Of a stretch of DNA of 64,000 bases, positions 46,987-59,085 are shown piece by piece. Position numbers and translations under genes: made by a program. Within the stretch, counting starts at the first letter, position 1. Every line of letters begins with the position of its first letter. This DNA is from Tomocerus qinae (Eukaryota > Arthropoda > Collembola > Entomobryomorpha > Tomoceridae): NCBI GenBank assembly GCA_020055645.1, contig CM034546.1, positions 43,090,001-43,154,000 on the forward strand, given 5' to 3'. The notes beneath the pieces are model-generated. The model saw only the letters and a program-made list of their open reading frames with translations, had not been told where the DNA came from and ran no database searches.

Positions 46987-49341
46987 TCATGAAGTAACGT
47001 TGGAAGTGACACTCGTAAGATCCAAAGTCACAATTGATGCTCTGGAATTTTGTACCTTAAACTGAAATCGTCCATCTTTGTATATCGTCAACAATGTTTT
47101 TCTGAACATTGTACTCATTGTTACATAAACAAAAAAAGACGTCACGCAACTGAAGTATTCAAAATCAGCGAAAAATTGATAAAGTGGATCATTGCACTCA
47201 ATATGAAACAAAGATTCTTCTCCTATTAAGGCGTCGGTTACTAGATAAATTCCAACAGGCAATTCAGTCACTAAAAAAATTATCAGAAATAGTAAAAGCA
47301 TTTTGTTGGTTTTATCGGTTGCTTTATTGCAGTTATTCTTGCTGTGAATTTTTGATCTCGACATAGTCATTCTCTTCCAGTATTTGTTAGTCTGAATGAG
47401 GTTCAACATTAGCCCAATGGTAAAAATCGTTGACAGAAAACACGGCAACCACTTATCAACCAATCTGTAAGCATAAATTAAAATAACCTTTTGTTAAATT
47501 AAACCCTGCAGAAATTTTTATTTGACCCAACTGGAACTTTAATTACATCTGCATTGTACGTATATGTATTACATCATTTATTTTCCTGATATAAAGATAA
47601 AGTATTTCTGTATAGTTTTTGTCGTTGCATCTTTATATTTAAAAAATTCATTTTTGTGCTTACGTGATAATTATTTCTATTAATTTCTCGTATTCACTAT
47701 TGACTTTGTAATACAATATATCTGGAAATATTTCATTTTCTAGGAATGCTTCTATTTTCTCAGGGTCATCTTCAATATTTTCATACCCCTCGATAAAGAA
47801 GAAGAAGGTCACTAATTCATATAAAACAACGGTAGTAAAGATAATTAAAATGGACCACTTTGCATTCCTGTTGGTTAAGAATTCTTTGCTCTTTAAAGGA
47901 AATTTAATGCCGAAACATTTCCAGCCAGCTACCAATGATGTCAGGTATAACGACAGGGTGTGAAACATCTGAGAGTTAAACAAAATTTATTAATCTTAAC
48001 AAACGAATTTCAAATTAAATTATAAACCAAACCACAATGACAAGGAGACAAATGAGGTACGCCCCCCCCCAATTGAGAAGAAGAAATTTTTGTTTAAAAA
48101 GCCCATCAATAAAATCAAATAAAATTTTCGCCCATCACGGGAAATTGTTATTTTTCATCGGAAAACCCTGAAATTTTTTCTGACTACGGCCATGAGTATA
48201 AATAAGGAAAATAGAACCATTGTTGTAATATTTTATCGGACCTATATTGTATGTAACTACTATCTACTATAAACGTGGCCCAGTTAATAATAAAAAATAA
48301 TGTAAGTTATTTACAACTTTAAATTGTTATTTACAGTCACTTAAATAGTCCAACAGCTTGGAAACTACTTCAACCCCTTTTGCCCGGAATCAGGGCTGCT
48401 AAATCTTTAAGCAGACTGATCTCTGTGTCTATTGATTATACTGCAAATTTTTCATAGTTATTTTTATAAAATAATTTTGAAACCCGGTTTTTGTAAATAC
48501 ATTTTCTTACGTAAAAAATCCAATTCAGTAGCGTTTCCACCTCTAACTGTTTGTATGTCCGTTTATCTCCGAAATACTTCCTATGGATGACAAGACTGCT
48601 ACGTACAATTCCTTCCATCGAAAATAAAAAGTCGTTAACGGCTATTAATGCCAAAATTATATTTATAGGGTTGATCATATTTTTCCTTGTTAGGACAATT
48701 AAGTTGGCAATGTTTGTCAGACATCCAAGGAAACAGATTATTCCTAATAAATAGCTGCGGCTGTTATGATATGTTATCCAAACATTCTGCCACACTTCTC
48801 CACAGTAATCAAACGATTCTAAAAGTATTTAAAACGTCATTGATCAATGTTATTTGCAATTATTATATATATATTCTTTTGAAAGTCTGTGCTTGTAAAT
48901 TTTACCTTTTACACAGGAAAACGACGTTGAATTGGAGTCAGAATCTCCTCTTATACAACGTGCTAACGGGGAATTAGTTTTGTTATCTATAAGAATCTGC
49001 TCTGGGCTCGACGAAAAATTTTCAAAATGTGGATTGCATCGGTACCTTAAAAGGATGTATTGAATTTCAAAGTTTATTGTACAATAAGAAATAAAATCTT
49101 CGGCTTCATTTCCTTCTTCAACGTAAGAATCGTCCTACATTCAAAAATTGAACATGCTTTTCAGTTAATTGTTGAGTCATTTGTTGTACAAGTCTTTAAT
49201 CAACGTAGGCAATAAACTTACCTCAGACAGCTCATCAACAGCTGTGGTTGTTACTTCAGTTTCATTGTTTTCGAAACATATTACCGTTGTGGAAACATAC
49301 AACAATAATATCAATAACACTTTAAGAACTTTAAGAGACAT
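46987..49341 (-). CDS. Class A peptide GPCR, FMRFamide/myosuppressin-receptor-like, array copy 5
   Basis: Exons on the minus strand: 49341-49222, 49134-48906, 48818-48511, 47968-47664, 47464-46987; 479 aa. TM1 GCLTNIANLIVLTRKNM, TM2 INIILALIAVNDFLFSM (Asn for the usual Ser before Asp), TM3 MFHTLSLYLTSLVAGWK, TM6 FLVTELPVGI, TM7 DFEYFSCVTSFFVYVTMSTMF. Ectodomain cysteines are conserved (SYC, YRC, ARC, FSC, DYCGE). The C-tail ends SVTSNVTS. It is the most compact unit of the array, with no element insertion seen in its introns. Confidence 0.85.
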
Positions 49342-49661
49342 CTAATATTTCTCACTCAATAAATCACAGGTATATTTATGTAATATTATATTACAATTTG
49401 TATTGTAACAAATATTTCATTTTCCGTCATTGGATTTTGAAAATATTTTATCGTTTATATAAAGTTGATTTATTTTCCGTTAAAATCCGTTTAGTTACAA
49501 ATGACTACTAAATGGGAAAATGTGTTCTTAAATAATATTATTGTCACTTTCAATTTCGAGCCTTTATCTAATCAACAATAGAAACAAAAGAAACAAAAGG
49601 ATATTGGGGATCCAATGGTACGCAGGTAAAACTAAGTTGTAAAGGTTTATAAACACAGTCT

Positions 49662-49681
49662 GGATAAGAAGGTCATCTAAG
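49662..49681. promoter_or_regulatory. Conserved upstream block of GPCR copy 5 (GATAAG + AGGTCA)
   Basis: GGATAAGAAGGTCATCTAAG, 321 bp upstream of the ATG. Confidence 0.6.
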
Positions 49682-50514
49682 AAAAATATGAATACGTAGG
49701 TAAAAAATTTTCATTGATTTTTAAAGTATTTGTGAACAAACATTACTGTTTATGCAAAAACCATTAATCACAATAAATTTTGGAGTTACGCGTCTTTAAA
49801 TTTGTCAAATACAGACAACAAGGATAGTTACATGCTACAAGATAGCAAAAACGATTTTGTTACTATTTTCCCACAATCAAATCTGGTCAGGCGTTTATAA
49901 AAGACCCAGCCTTTATTAGAGACCCGACGTTTAAGGTGGAGGCCATTTTTTTGAAAGTGGTTTTAAAGTGTAAAAAATTAGCCCCTGACCGGAAGAGTTA
50001 TTTTGGAAGGAAAATGCTAATTTAAAGAAATTCTTTTGCAGTATCAATCTGTTTTTATCAAATTTGGCTGTTCACGTTACTCAAACCATCCTGTAACAAT
50101 AGGACTGTGATTATCAATGAATAAGGAAGACCAGCTTAGGCTTCTATACGTCTCCCAAGTATATCTCTAATCAAGAGCTCATTGCTGTTGCTACAAGGTA
50201 TGCAGCCGTTTTGCTATTGGCCGTACGCAGCCGCTCTCTCTCATTGGCTCTCGTTCGTATACATGTACCTACGTGTATTCTATGCATGGACCATTTCTCT
50301 AATGGAAGCTATGGTCTTCTATAGTGAAGCGCTAGCTTCACCGTCACCTATCGTTATTCTATGGTGATTATCATAATGCCAGAGATGTAATAAGAAACTC
50401 TTGGGATGTTTAAATGTAATCGTTTCAGGCTGATTTCAGACTATTTCTGTGCACAACCAGTCATATTATCCAAAGAATTGAAATCACTTCTAGCGTTTTA
50501 GTAGTTGCTATGAG
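49682..50514. other. Gene-free stretch upstream of GPCR copy 5
   Basis: 49890-49945 carries degenerate AGAGACCCGACG units related to the MITE at 32498. An open frame at 50182-50367 has no family match and is not called. Confidence 0.45.
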
Positions 50515-50674
50515 CAGGCACGTATCTAGAAATTTGGTCAAAGGGGAAGCGCAAGGAAAATAATGTCAAAAATGGGATCTAATCGAAATTTTTGCAATTT
50601 TTAGCCTATTTTGAAAAAATCTTGAAGAATTAGGGTTGTGGCTTCGTCCCTGACCCCTACTGGATACGTGGTTG
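50515..50674. mobile_element. hAT-like MITE, family CACGTATC...GGATACGTG, copy 3
   Basis: Starts CAGGCACGTATCTAGAAA and ends CTACTGGATACGTGGTTG. Flanks GCTATGAG (50507-50514) and ACTATGAG (50675-50682) agree at 7 of 8. Confidence 0.85.
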
Positions 50675-51363
50675 ACTATGAGTAACCTTCAAATTGGGTT
50701 TCATGTCAAACAAATCCAGCAATAAGCACTTATCCAGTAGGGGGACGGGGGGACGCAGTGTTAATCTGAGAAAAAGAGTTTACTTCAAAAGGAGTTCAAA
50801 TGTAGTAAAAGCTTTCGGATATTATTATTAATTTATTACAAGATATCTTCCTCAAAAGGCCATTAAAATATCAGGGCAAATATATCAGTAATATCAATAT
50901 CATTTCGATTGCAACCCTATTGCAGATTGTTGTAGTCGATTTCTGTTGATTGTAGCGTTTCATAGCCAGTACAACCTGGTCTCTATGTTAGATGTGTGCA
51001 TAAAAATTTTACATTACACATCCGGGATATTATTATTATTTCTTACATCGGCATAACATGTAAGTCTAGCGAAAACAAGTTTTTTTAACTCTTCCATACA
51101 AAAAGTCTTGCACATGGGGGTCATGAAATGAATCGTCTTGGAAGATATTTAAGTATTCACGAACTAGCAATGTATATTTCTGAGTGGTAGGCAATTTAAA
51201 CACGTTTTCCTCCTGAAAACTTGAAGATTTATAATATTTATGGTATAGATATAAAACAATGTTATAAACGATTATGGAAATATAGTAAATAGTTGAGTCT
51301 AATGCACTTGTTGTAAAAGTATTCCTCAGATATATCATTCAAAACAATCATTGTTATTGTTAC
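50675..51363. other. Distal upstream block of GPCR copy 5
   Basis: 51045-51240 (CGGCATAACATGTAAG, GTGGTAGGCAATTTAAACACG) matches blocks upstream of copies 1-3. No gene supported. Confidence 0.5.
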
Positions 51364-52158
51364 CAGTGTACAAAATTTACCACTTTTTAGGCTTTTTTAC
51401 CATCACAGTGGTTAAAATGCACTTAATGGTAAAATGCATTTAATGGTAAAAATGGTAAATATTAGCGATTGATTAGACAGATAGTACAAATACACTAGAC
51501 ATCCTAAAATATACACGTTTTAAAACTTTATTTTCTATGAAACATTTCCACTGAGCCCCTTAATTAATCAAATTAACCTTATTCATTTGATTGTACACCG
51601 AATGTTATAAAAAATGTTACTAAAACCAAGATTCCATATGGTTTCACCCATTTAAAATTGAGATGAACGTGTCAATTTAATTGCAATTAATTTCTCAATC
51701 GGCAAGGGTTGTTAGTTCTCCCCTTGGTTGAATCCAACTCTGATTGCTAAACACTTAATATTACATAGCGCCTTAATCAACTAAATTAATCATATTTATT
51801 TGATTGTACCCCAAAAGTTATAAAGAATGAAGTATTTGGTATCGCCCAATTAAAATTGATGCTAATTGAATTGTAATTAATTTCTCAATCGGCAAGGGGT
51901 GTTGCGCATTGGTTGAATCTTACTCTGTTTAATGAAAACTTACCAATTTGTGACAACAACGATCATCTGCTAAGCCATTTCATACTTTGGCACCGAATTT
52001 TATTCAAAATTGAAACACGAAATTTAAATGAAACTATTTTTTACCATTTATACCATTAAAAACCACTTACCACTACATTTTAGGTAGTGGTATTTAACGT
52101 TAAATACCATTAAAAACCACTTACCACTGGTAAGTGGTAAATGGTATTTTGTACACTG
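51364..52158. mobile_element. hAT-like element, CAGTGTACAAAAT termini, copy 1 (795 bp)
   Basis: Termini CAGTGTACAAAAT and, reversed, CAGTGTACAAAAT. Flanks ATTGTTAC (51356-51363) and ATTGTTAA (52159-52166) agree at 7 of 8. Subterminal TACCATT/AATGGTA and CCACTTACCACT repeats fill both ends. No transposase frame. A shorter copy is at 60383-60979. Confidence 0.88.
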
Positions 52159-52681
52159 ATTGTTAATCGCAAAACATGATTTCGTCATGTAGTCATGTGC
52201 TACGAAATAATAGTATATCTGCTTCTTGGCAGTTTCTTACAAAAAATATTTCAGCATGGATGCGAAATGCGAATGTAAATGTAAATTAGTACATTATATC
52301 ATCACAGAAGCAAAATGCAATTTTTAAAAGTTTTGTTTACATAACGGTTGAAAAAGATATCCTACACACACAATATTAATTTTATTCAACTCTTCAATTA
52401 TCTAATGCCTTTTAAATGTCCAAAATAGCTCATTTATTTTAGAGAATTATTAGTTTTGTTTATTTCCATTTTTTAAAACTAAATTTTTTACATGTATGAT
52501 AACATTCAATTTTTAGCCGTGAATTCCTGTTACTTCTTTAGTTGAGTAAATTAAATGTCCTAACATTTTGTATATAGTAATTACCAATTACCTAAAGTTT
52601 TAGAATAATGTTTGTCGTAAACAAAAATGGTCAAGAAAGACATAATAGTGTATATTTTTAGTATAGTACTTGGAATTATAT

Positions 52682-54886
52682 TTAACGATCTATTTCTCCA
52701 AAAAAAGTAAGGCCACGGTAGTCGTGCTGTGGGGTAATTTGCAAATAATAGGTTCCCTGAGGTGCAGGCTCTCTGTAAAAAAATTGTTTTGTTTCTTTAT
52801 TGGTGTTAAAAATGTTATGAATGATCCGAGGAGGAAAATGAAACTACGCATACCCATGTTGGAGTACAAATTCCCCAAATGTCGCTTTCTCAACTGTGTT
52901 TTTGTCGAAATCCTGCTGCAGCAGTTCACCGTAATTTTTAGATTTATACGCCATTATTTTATCGTTCAGAATTGACATAGCATAAAATACGTAAGCTAAG
53001 TTGTGGTTACAGAGTGCTGTAAAATAATTTTTTGTAAATAACAAAATTTAAAAAATAAAAATCTTTGGTTTTTAAGTTTTTACCACAAACTATTTCTTTA
53101 TTGTTGTATTTAGAAACTATTTACCTTCAGTTGTGTATCGACCTCTGCAGTGAAGATGGGTTTTGATAAAATCTCGATTTATTAATCGGTTCAATAAACC
53201 CGAGAATGGTAAAGATGTAAACCATTCTGAACAGATTCAGATAAATGTATTAATAATGGTCATTCTTAATAACGATGTATTTTCTCTAGTACAATTTATA
53301 ATTTTTTGGCATATCTCACCCATGTCATATCGCGTGCAATTGTAGTAAGGTTGATATTTGCTATCCATTCCTCCCCCATTAGGAAAAAAGTCAACATGGC
53401 CCAAACGATCACTAGTTCCATAACCAGCTGCATCTGTGTGGTAAACATCCACAAATTTTGCGTCTACCCGATTCAACTTTTTCAATGAGTGTTCAGACCT
53501 AAACTGTCCTTCTTTTGGAGGATCCAATGCTAAATCATCATTAAAAATTGAAGACATCAGTTTCATTTCCATTTTCTACATGAAAGTGAAATTATTTGTA
53601 TTTAAAATTATTTTACTAATCTTTATGCAGTTATTATTATGTTATCATTATGTAATTATTTTACTAACCTGTGATTCTTCCCAAGAGTGCGCTGTGGTTA
53701 CCTATTTTTCCAAGAGTACTTCCAATATGCGCAGCTATATGGCTGCCTACCCCGAATCCTATAATGTGTATGTCCCCTATGCTTCGAATTTTTCCCTCTT
53801 TTCTTAGAAATTGGATAAACTCAACGGTACGATCTGCTACCATTGGAGCATTGTCCAATGCATCCATTTCCATCCAATCGCACAATTTTATGTAATCCCA
53901 TGCTTTATCTGTACGAACAACTCCTGATAGGCCTCTCCAATCCACACATATAATTTGGTACTTCTCGTCTGGATACTTATCCATGCGTAACCGATAAGCT
54001 GAATCAAAAATAACATAGCTTTATCAAATCACTACCATAATTAGATATATTATAGTCATCTAAGTCTACGTTATACTGAGTCTTATTTACTGCATACCTG
54101 CCACCATACGCTTTGAAAACGTGCTATCGCAAGATTGAAAAAATCCTGGAATAATGAATTTATAAGGGATCTCGTTTGATAGATTAGCACGATTTAATCC
54201 GTGGAGATGGCCCGTTTCGATCGTCAGCTCATGGATACCAAATCTAAAATTAAAAATATTTCACCTTCTTGAACGTGTACCGTATTTTCACTATATTTAA
54301 TTGGAAGGAAAAGAAAATCACTTTCTTCAAACTTTATCTGGAATTTACTGTCTTCATTAGTATTGTGACATTCATGACATCGATAAGATTTTATATTCTC
54401 AATTATAAAAAGACAAGAATTTCAAAAGCATAATTTTTTACTTAAACATAATTTTCATCTTTCCGTTTTCTTATTTATACTTGGAATTGATTTTAGGGTA
54501 AGAATATAGTGTGGAATAAATATAAGCAAAAAGAATTGCTTTATGAAAGAGAAATGTAAATTTTATTTTTTAATCTTATTTGACAAAAACTTACGTATTG
54601 TCTGGGTAATACACAAACGAAACATCATCATTGCCTTCCTTAGGATTTGTTTGTGCAAGATCAGATACGAGTGGTACCCTCTGATTCCCTATTAGTGTAA
54701 TTTATTTTCTGCTTATATGTAAGTACCTCAATGTAGTAATAGTGTAAAAAATATAAATTGTTAAAACGTACAGGTAAGTTCATAATATAATCGTTTACCT
54801 CCTTTGTCTACTTCATTGTTGTCTCTTTCAGTTACTGCAGCTCGTATAATAACATACAGAAAGAATATCCACAATAGAAACTTCAT
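52682..54886 (-). CDS. Secreted pancreatic-lipase-family pseudoenzyme
   Basis: Eight exons on the minus strand: 54886-54799, 54688-54595, 54243-54098, 53998-53669, 53529-53320, 53142-53125, 53016-52854, 52772-52682; 379 aa. Signal peptide about 1-18. The lipase fold is clear: KFIIPGFFQS, IICVDWRG, HIIGFGVGSHIAAH, FVDVYHTD, GHVDFFPNGG, CNHNLAYVFY and a PQGTYYLQITP tail. The nucleophile elbow GxSxG reads GFGVG, so the catalytic Ser is Gly192; Asp222 (LDPP) and His300 (CNH) remain. It is probably non-catalytic, as in yolk proteins of this superfamily (family knowledge), perhaps a binding or storage protein (inference). The 18-nt exon 53125-53142 is needed to keep the frame. The neighbouring lipase gene has exons of matching layout. 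Confidence 0.85.
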
Positions 54887-56166
54887 GTCTTTAAATGATG
54901 GTGTTGTATCGATTTTCTATTAGGAACAACTGACTAATTCGTTACCATCGGGTGTTAACCAGAGGATTACTCTCATTTAAAAATATTGCTTTTGCATATA
55001 GGCACTTTTTAATAATTATATCTATACTACGTAATATCAAATGGTAACTGCTAAGTACAAAGATAAATCTCGAATGAATTGAATATCTCAATATGGAATG
55101 ATTTCATTTCCCAAAAACATTTAATGCAAACGAAAGCGGTGATAATTAAATAGGCTACGTGATGTCAATGTGTCCAGAAATGGAACTTAATCGTTATGTG
55201 CATACAATAACTCCACTTGAATGAAACAAAATGCATCGTTTTGTTACATTCATAAACATTTTTTGTCAAACTTATCACAAGTAAGCTTATCAAATTAAAT
55301 GTCAAGTTAGTTCAGGAAATTAATTTTAATGCCAATGAAGTGAATCATGTCCTACTTAACAAAGTTAAGATTACTTATTCAAACGTGTACGAAATAGTAT
55401 GTAAGAAGACCAGTATTCATTTTATTCTATACATAACATTAAAGTCAATTGAAATGCAACAACTATATCTGTAGACAATATTTACCATATAAGTTTCGTA
55501 AAAATGCGGTCATTGATTTTGTGAACCTTTAAAAAAAATTTTCAACTTTTTCACTGCTGTTGCATTTATTTGTTTTTATTATGTTGCTTATAAGTAAATA
55601 TACATAGTTATAATAAATTGATCAATGTTATCAAATAAGGTTATTTAAGTACAAAGTATACTAAGTTCTTATATACTCATAATAATAATCAATGATTTCA
55701 ATGCAAGTTTCTTCAACGAGGATCTGTAATACATGTACTTTACACCATACGACATTTAAAAGGTCAATATGCTTAATTATATTTGCTGCATGTATGAATT
55801 TTGATACAGTTGCATGAAATAGATAAGTGGAGTTCTGCGTATTATTAATGTATTGAACCCTGAACTGCTGCATTGCTAAAATTTAAAAGGAAAGAAACTC
55901 TTGTTTTGTATTTTCTACTTCCACTACAACTTTTTCACTAATGTATAACCCAGTTTTCAATATTCATTAATTAATAAACAAACAATAATTGTATTATTTA
56001 CTTCATGCCTTAAGCCTTGTAATGTTAGTATTATAATATGTATTATTATAATTGTATAACTATTATTACCGCATACCAATTAAAATTCCAATATAATAAT
56101 ATTATGTATTAGTTTCCAACAATATTTAGTAAGTCAAGCGGCGTAATTGTCGAAGACTTTTCAATT
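54887..56166. other. Intergenic region between the two lipase genes
   Basis: AT-rich; contains the promoter side of the first lipase gene and the 3' flank of the second. Nothing further recognised. Confidence 0.5.
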
Positions 56167-58231
56167 TCAATAACAATTGCCTTCCTTGTCGATTCTCAAG
56201 TAATATTCCCCAGATTCTCTACAATATCAAAATATATTTTCCCAGTAAATTATATAATGGACTTAGTTTTCAAATAAAACTGTAGCACAAGGGATTTAAA
56301 AATTATTACGTGACTCGTGGGTTTGCATTTATATACTCTCCAAAAACAGCAGATTCAGTGCACCAATAGCCAAGAGGGGATATGTAATAAGGATAGTTTT
56401 TGCATTTGTAGCCTTCCATTGATTCATACGGCTTGGTAATGGACATAGAATAGGCTTTATAGGCATAATTGTGCAAGCATACATGACTATATCCTGTAAA
56501 TATTTAAGTGTTTATTAGTTAGGGTAAACCTGAATTAAATTCCATTTGCACAAAATTGCTTTTGAAAATCAATCAGAACATACCTGGGATTACTCCTTCC
56601 CAGTAACAAGGATGTTTAAATGATATTGTTGTCAGATATAGGTTTGAACCCCCGTTGACAAAAAAATCTATATGGCCACATACTTTATCCGAGCCAAAAG
56701 CCTCACCCAAAGGAAATGAGTCGGCACCGTGTGTTATTTCAACATACGAAGTGTTATAGTCTGTGTGAATGACATCCACAAATTTAGCATCGTCTTTATT
56801 CAAATGTATGTCACGGGTAATTAATGGTCCAGCGGGGTCAAGGCCTGAATTTAAAAACACATAAAAAATAACAATAAAGAACAAAAAATAAAATATGCAA
56901 TATTTTCAAATTGTTTATCAAAAATTAATTTGTAGGCATCGATATGGTTTTTTTATACTTGAAATATAGATACTGTATTTAAATACTGTATTACAAATTG
57001 ACAATTTCGTGCATTTAAAAATTGTACCAGTTACTCTTGCCAAAGAATGGCCTCCAGATTTTTGTTTGACAAATTTCCCAGTTAAACCACAAATGTGAGC
57101 TCCTAAACTATGTCCAATGCAATGAACATCATCCAGACTTTTAATGTAGCCGTTATCTCGGACGAACAAAAGAAATTTAGCAACCCTTTCACCAATAGGC
57201 TCCAACAGTTTTACAACACGATCGTATTCTTGATAGTTACGATCTCTTTGGTTTCCTGACATCACCGCCCATCCAACTGATATTATATTTACGTCTTTGA
57301 AAACTGGATCAAATTTTCCTCGAGTTGCATCCATTTTCTCCCTGTAAGCTGTAACACATTTCATTAATAATTTTGTGTTTTAAGAATGTTATGCAATCAG
57401 GATTAGTGTGTGCGTTTATTACATGTAAAACTAAATAAGATATATGACACAAATTCATTAGCTACCTCTGACCAGTTCTGTGGTGAACTGGCTTCTTCCA
57501 CTCTCCAGGTAACCATGAATAAGAATCTTGTAAGGCTTGTCTTTCTGAAGACTTGAAGTTATTAAACTTTTTGTGCTATTGAACTCTATTAATTCAGAAT
57601 AGTCATCATCCCTTGAAGAATTAAAATAAATATCATGCAAATTCAGTTAAGACAATTAAGTGTGTATCATTTTAAATTAGTACTACTTAAGACTAATCCG
57701 TTTGGTTTATTTTTTGTAAATAAAAGGATTTAAATATTTATTATTACCAGTGCCCTGGATAGTACCAATATTTTATTTGGTTTAGTAAATGCTTTAGGTA
57801 ATCAGGATCGCTTTGATCTGGTTCCTGGCTCACGTATTGTAAATGTGGGCGTGGAATCCAATTAGTTTCCTCTATTAGGAGCATTTTAGAATTTTTAATC
57901 ATTAAAATTAGACAACAAATAAAAATTATTGCGTTTTTAAATCTAAGTACAAAATGCTGATAATATTTCAGCATAAATTGAAATAATATTGCCCAGTGAC
58001 CTATTTTCGATTTAAGCAGACATTAACAACCATTTAAGGAAAGTACATCATAAAATATTTATATGTGTATTATGTACCATACATTAATTGCCCAATTATT
58101 TTGTTTAAATTTAACAATTTTAAATACCATTACCCGTACCCCATTCCTGTTGGACTTGGACGTTATTTGATGTTGCTTTGCTTAGTAGAAAACATATAGA
58201 AAAAACAATTGTAAATATCTTGAAATCCATA
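56167..58231 (-). CDS. Secreted pancreatic-lipase-family protein, triad intact, frameshift in exon 1
   Basis: Seven exons on the minus strand: 58231-58134, 57871-57748, 57611-57466, 57348-57028, 56844-56584, 56493-56310, 56218-56167; about 394 aa if the frame is continuous. Triad: GHSLG nucleophile elbow (VHCIGHSLGAHICG), GLDPAGP aspartate, CLHNYAYKAY histidine. Other family blocks: KILIHGYLESGRS, FVDVIHTDYN, GHIDFFVNGG, and a final ESGEYYLRID. Its 146-nt exon has the same length as the matching exon of the neighbouring gene. Exon 1 encodes a signal-like start (MDFKIFTIVF), but a run of seven T (plus strand 58200-58206) shifts the frame by one, so the ATG frame meets TAA. This is either a sequencing or assembly error or a recent lesion. 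Otherwise it is likely an active extracellular lipase or phospholipase. Confidence 0.8.
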
Positions 58232-58753
58232 ACTGGACACCAGGAAATTTTGGAATTATGAATTAGTTTGTAAATTGACGGGAAAAAGTACACAGATGGT
58301 CAATAAGCTTAAAGAATCGACAAGTGATAACCCGCAATGGTAAATGAATTATGAATAACTAAGTCGTGAAAGCAGTATCATGCAATGTAATATTGAACCT
58401 GTATGCGATATTTTGTTATTAATATGTTGCAGTTGCAGGTAGTATGTAAATGAGAAGTGTGGATAAATTGTCTAGCATCTAGTCAATCTTCAGTCAATAC
58501 TTCTAAAGTCTCTTGCTTCCTCTAACTTTAAAATATGATAATCTAATCTTTATATAAAAAGAATACATTGGCGTAAAGTCTGATGAAATTTTATTTGAAA
58601 CATGAAAATTTACAAGTATGACAGTTCATCGATAGTCCCTTCACTATAAAACAACAATGTAATTTACCCCTTCAATTTTTCAAAAATTTTACTGTACAAA
58701 GTTTACAAATAATTGCCTACAAAACTATAATGTAAGATTTTATAGCTGGCGGC
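58232..58753. other. Gene-free stretch upstream of the second lipase gene
   Basis: AT-rich, promoter side of the lipase gene; no motif I can name. Confidence 0.45.
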
Positions 58754-58947
58754 CAGGCACGTATCTAGAAATTTGGTCAAGGGGGGGGGGGGCGCAACCA
58801 AAAATAATGTCAAAATTGACATATTATGTTAGCGCAAAGCGCGAATTTTTTTTTACAATTTTTGGGTTTTTTTTTGAAAATCATCTTGTCTATTTCTCAG
58901 ATTTAGGGGCGCTGACCCCCACTCGCCTCCTACTGGATACGTGCGTG
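58754..58947. mobile_element. hAT-like MITE, family CACGTATC...GGATACGTG, copy 4
   Basis: Starts CAGGCACGTATCTAGAAA, followed by a long G run and GCGCAACC, and ends CTACTGGATACGTGCGTG. Flanks CTGGCGGC (58746-58753) and CTTGCGGC (58948-58955) agree at 7 of 8. It is the fullest copy in the window. Confidence 0.88.
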
Positions 58948-59085
58948 CTTGCGGCAACTATTTTGATTACCAATTTCGTGGACATTTTGTTTTCAAAAAC
59001 CTATTACCGTGAACGTGAAAATGTACGAAAACTGCAAGGGAATCAAATATTTTGAGAGGAGAATTAGATTGGATTAAACGGTATA

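Noticed and set aside
22707-49341. Methuselah-type (class B) receptor reading of the array
   Set aside because: The secreted Cys-containing domain suggested it, but TM1-2 (NxxVLTRxNM..PIN) and TM6 (TELP) fit class A FMRFamide/myosuppressin receptors.
50182-50367. Plus-strand 61-codon frame with less AT-rich composition
   Set aside because: Only a short frame with no recognisable family, copy or splice context.
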